This document shows, piece by piece, positions 62,181 through 64,000 of a stretch of 64,000 nucleotides of DNA. The translations under genes were made by a program, and so were the position numbers. Within the stretch, counting starts at the first letter, position 1; every line of letters starts with the position of its first letter. Source of the stretch: Alitta virens (taxonomy: Eukaryota > Annelida > Polychaeta > Phyllodocida > Nereididae); assembly GCA_932294295.1 (NCBI GenBank), contig OW028573.1, positions 57,079,829-57,143,828 on the forward strand. The letters are read 5' to 3'. Under the pieces are notes generated by a model. That model saw only the letters and a program-made list of their open reading frames with translations, was not told where the DNA came from and did not search any database.

Positions 62181-63502
62181 TCACAAAATGTATCTTCGAA
62201 TGTAGCCATCTCTGCATGATGTGAACAAATAGTTTCCGTCATGAACAACTCGATACACAGGGTCGCAGTCCGGACCAGTCAGTTCTAGGCGTGTTTCCAT
62301 TTCTTCATCTATGTAACAGCAAGACCCATCATCTGTGAAGCAGAGCATGAAAAATTTGTATTGGTGCTTGTGCTTCAAGTTAATAATATAACTTGAATTT
62401 TCGTTTCTCAATACTTACTTGTTGTGATGAAGAGACCTTGTTTGTACGGCAACATGGATAATATAGCTCCCCTGCTTTCTTTCAAGTGAAGGAGTGGAAT
62501 GCTGTAAAATTAAATAATATTACAGGTTTTACAGATATGAATGATACCAAAGCCTAGTATGAAAAATGTGAAACGATTCACTATGTAATAACCTGGTGTT
62601 TCTCAAATCAAAGCAGTAAATGTTGCTATCCTGAGTTCCACAAGCTACTGTTGTACTGCTTAGAAATGTGCAACAGTTGACAGCATCTGAGCATTGCGCA
62701 CTAAAGACCTGCAAATGAGAACACACAAATAGCTGTTAGGTATACATAATGCATGAGCTCTCATTCCATTCAAGATATGACATTTTGAGAAGGACATGAC
62801 ATAGTGGTGTTTTCCTACCTGGCTCCTTCCATGTAATGACCATCCTTGCAAAGTGTGATTTTCACAGGCAACTAAAAGTAGCTTTCCTTCTGTGAGGACT
62901 TCTCTGTCACCTTTCAATGAAATACACAATTTTTGACAAGAGGCATTCAGTTTTGAAATATTTGAAATATATCCCAATATCTAAAGAGAAACCATGCAAT
63001 AGTGCTGACATAAAAAAGGTTCTGAAGTCATTACTTACTTGCTGAGTGATCACCTTGTGACAACTCCAATCCTTCAGGAGCTCCAAGACAACATGAGTTT
63101 ATTATTCCTCCTTCAATGGAATCAAACGTTGACAGACAACCCTGCTGGCCAACATCCCACAGTTTAACAGTGCCATCCCGTGAGCATGACACCACATTTC
63201 GACCTCTTTCTACCATCGCAGTTTCTTGAATACCTGTATATGGAAAATGCAGGAAACTAGAAAAACTTTCTGAGAAAAACATTTATAAACATGAACAGTT
63301 TCATCAAGAAATACATATCGTTACTGCTGCTACAAGCAAGTATATTATTACCAGCTTTGTGTCCTGTAAGAGTAGCCGCACACTGTCCGGTTTCAGCTGA
63401 CCAGATCTTCAATTGAGTATCAGCTCCACCAGAGAGAATTACCACACCGGACGGGAAGAATCGACAACAGTAAACATCAAGATAGTGACCCTTAAGTTGT
63501 CG
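62181..63502 (-). CDS. PAAF1: PAAF1, proteasomal ATPase-associated factor 1 (3' part)
   Basis: Six minus-strand exons, 63352-63502, 63039-63233, 62819-62910, 62593-62708, 62419-62501 and 62181-62332, join in frame to 262 residues plus TGA. They contain WD40 strands YCCRFFPSGVVILSGGADTQ, LKIWSAETGQCAATLTGH, VERGRNVVSCSRDGTVKLWD, TVACGTQDSNIYCFDLRNT and LTGPDCDPVYRVV, ending CRDGYIRRYIL. This follows human PAAF1 (392 aa) from about residue 130 to its end; the first exons lie beyond the right edge. PAAF1 is a WD40 protein that binds the 19S proteasome ATPases and limits 26S assembly. The 62592 donor (GTTATT) is weak but required by frame. Tail-to-tail with DDX10. Confidence 0.92.
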
Positions 63503-64000
63503 CTGTAAGAAATTTCAAATAAGATCAAGTGATGCGAGGACATAAATATGAGTGAGTTTCTGACATCTCACTGATATTCCAAGTTGGGATATTTAAATCC
63601 TTGTAAACAATGTTAGAGCTCGGAGCCAGTCAAGTGAGACTTGGGTGGTGGTGGATTAGGGCTTTACGTCCTGTATTTCTGCACCTGATGGGCTAATTAG
63701 GACAGGTAGGGACCATGGCAATGAGACGAAGGATGAAACAGCCATCCAACTTAGGAAGTGAGACTTGGGTAACTGACTTTATAGTGTGGTGACTGACTTG
63801 ACTGACTAGTCAGCTTATGTCAGGTCTCGGTGACTGCAACCTAAGTCACTCAATTGTTGTCCAAAGGCTAGTGAACTGCACAATCTCATTGATAATAAGA
63901 TGTATCATTATCTATTTATCCAGTTTTTAAACAATCATTTTGATTTATTTGCATTGTTCATTCTCTGGTTGTCTGTAACAGTGTACATAATGCATGATAC
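63503..64000 (-). other. PAAF1 intron (partial)
   Basis: Upstream of the first visible PAAF1 exon. It contains one SINE (below) and no recognisable exon, so the PAAF1 N-terminal exons must be further right. Confidence 0.6.
63654..63755 (-). mobile_element. 5'-truncated SINE with perfect 15 bp target duplication
   Basis: SINE body and tail (GATTAGGGCTTTACGTCC to CATCCAACTTAGG); the tRNA head is missing. AAGTGAGACTTGGGT occurs at 63632-63646 and 63756-63770, directly flanking the insert and its short GGTGGTG tail. It is a clean target-primed insertion into the PAAF1 intron. Confidence 0.96.

Overview
This is a 64 kb piece of nuclear genome from an animal, with spliced genes (GT-AG introns plus at least two GC-AG introns), AT-rich introns of about 0.1-2 kb and many SINEs, MITEs and satellites. 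The gene content (MEAF6, DDX10, PAAF1, an AQP4-like aquaporin and an NWD-type NACHT/WD40 protein) fits a bilaterian. Intron density and overall style suggest a marine invertebrate, possibly a non-vertebrate deuterostome, but the species cannot be fixed from the sequence.

Layout. 1-14.4 kb: no gene I can defend. It holds a promoter-like CpG-rich patch near 0.8-1.0 kb, one uncertain ORF at 2.1-2.4 kb, CTCF-like motifs, long unique stretches that look like conserved non-coding DNA, a 0.7 kb CAGT-based satellite and one copy of a 0.37 kb duplicated segment. 14.5-29.6 kb (+): a complete 23-exon gene, 2117 codons when joined, for an NWD1/NWD2-like STAND NTPase (N-terminal DUF4062-like domain, charged insert, NACHT, WD40 tail). 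32.5-37.3 kb (-): a three-exon aquaporin of 345 aa, convergent with the NWD gene, with SPA instead of the first NPA and an atypical predicted pore filter. 37.3-51.6 kb: repeat-rich DNA with tRNA-derived SINEs, AGCTAGG minisatellites, foldback and TIR elements, and dead LINE fragments. 51.6-53.2 kb (-): MEAF6, divergent from DDX10 (53.35-61.7 kb, +, 18 exons, 859 aa) across a 119 bp shared promoter. 62.2-63.5 kb (-): the 3' six exons of PAAF1, tail-to-tail with DDX10; its 5' part lies beyond the window.

The genes are not an operon or an obvious functional cluster. MEAF6 (histone acetylation), DDX10 (ribosome biogenesis) and PAAF1 (proteasome) are housekeeping genes; the NWD protein and aquaporin are unrelated neighbours. 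The most unusual material is (1) a set of MITE-like foldback elements made of arrays of one short motif in opposite orientations, one of them bounded by a 10 bp target duplication inside another such element, (2) the unorthodox aquaporin pore, and (3) repeated SINE insertions, several with perfect 13-15 bp target duplications, landing in one minisatellite family.
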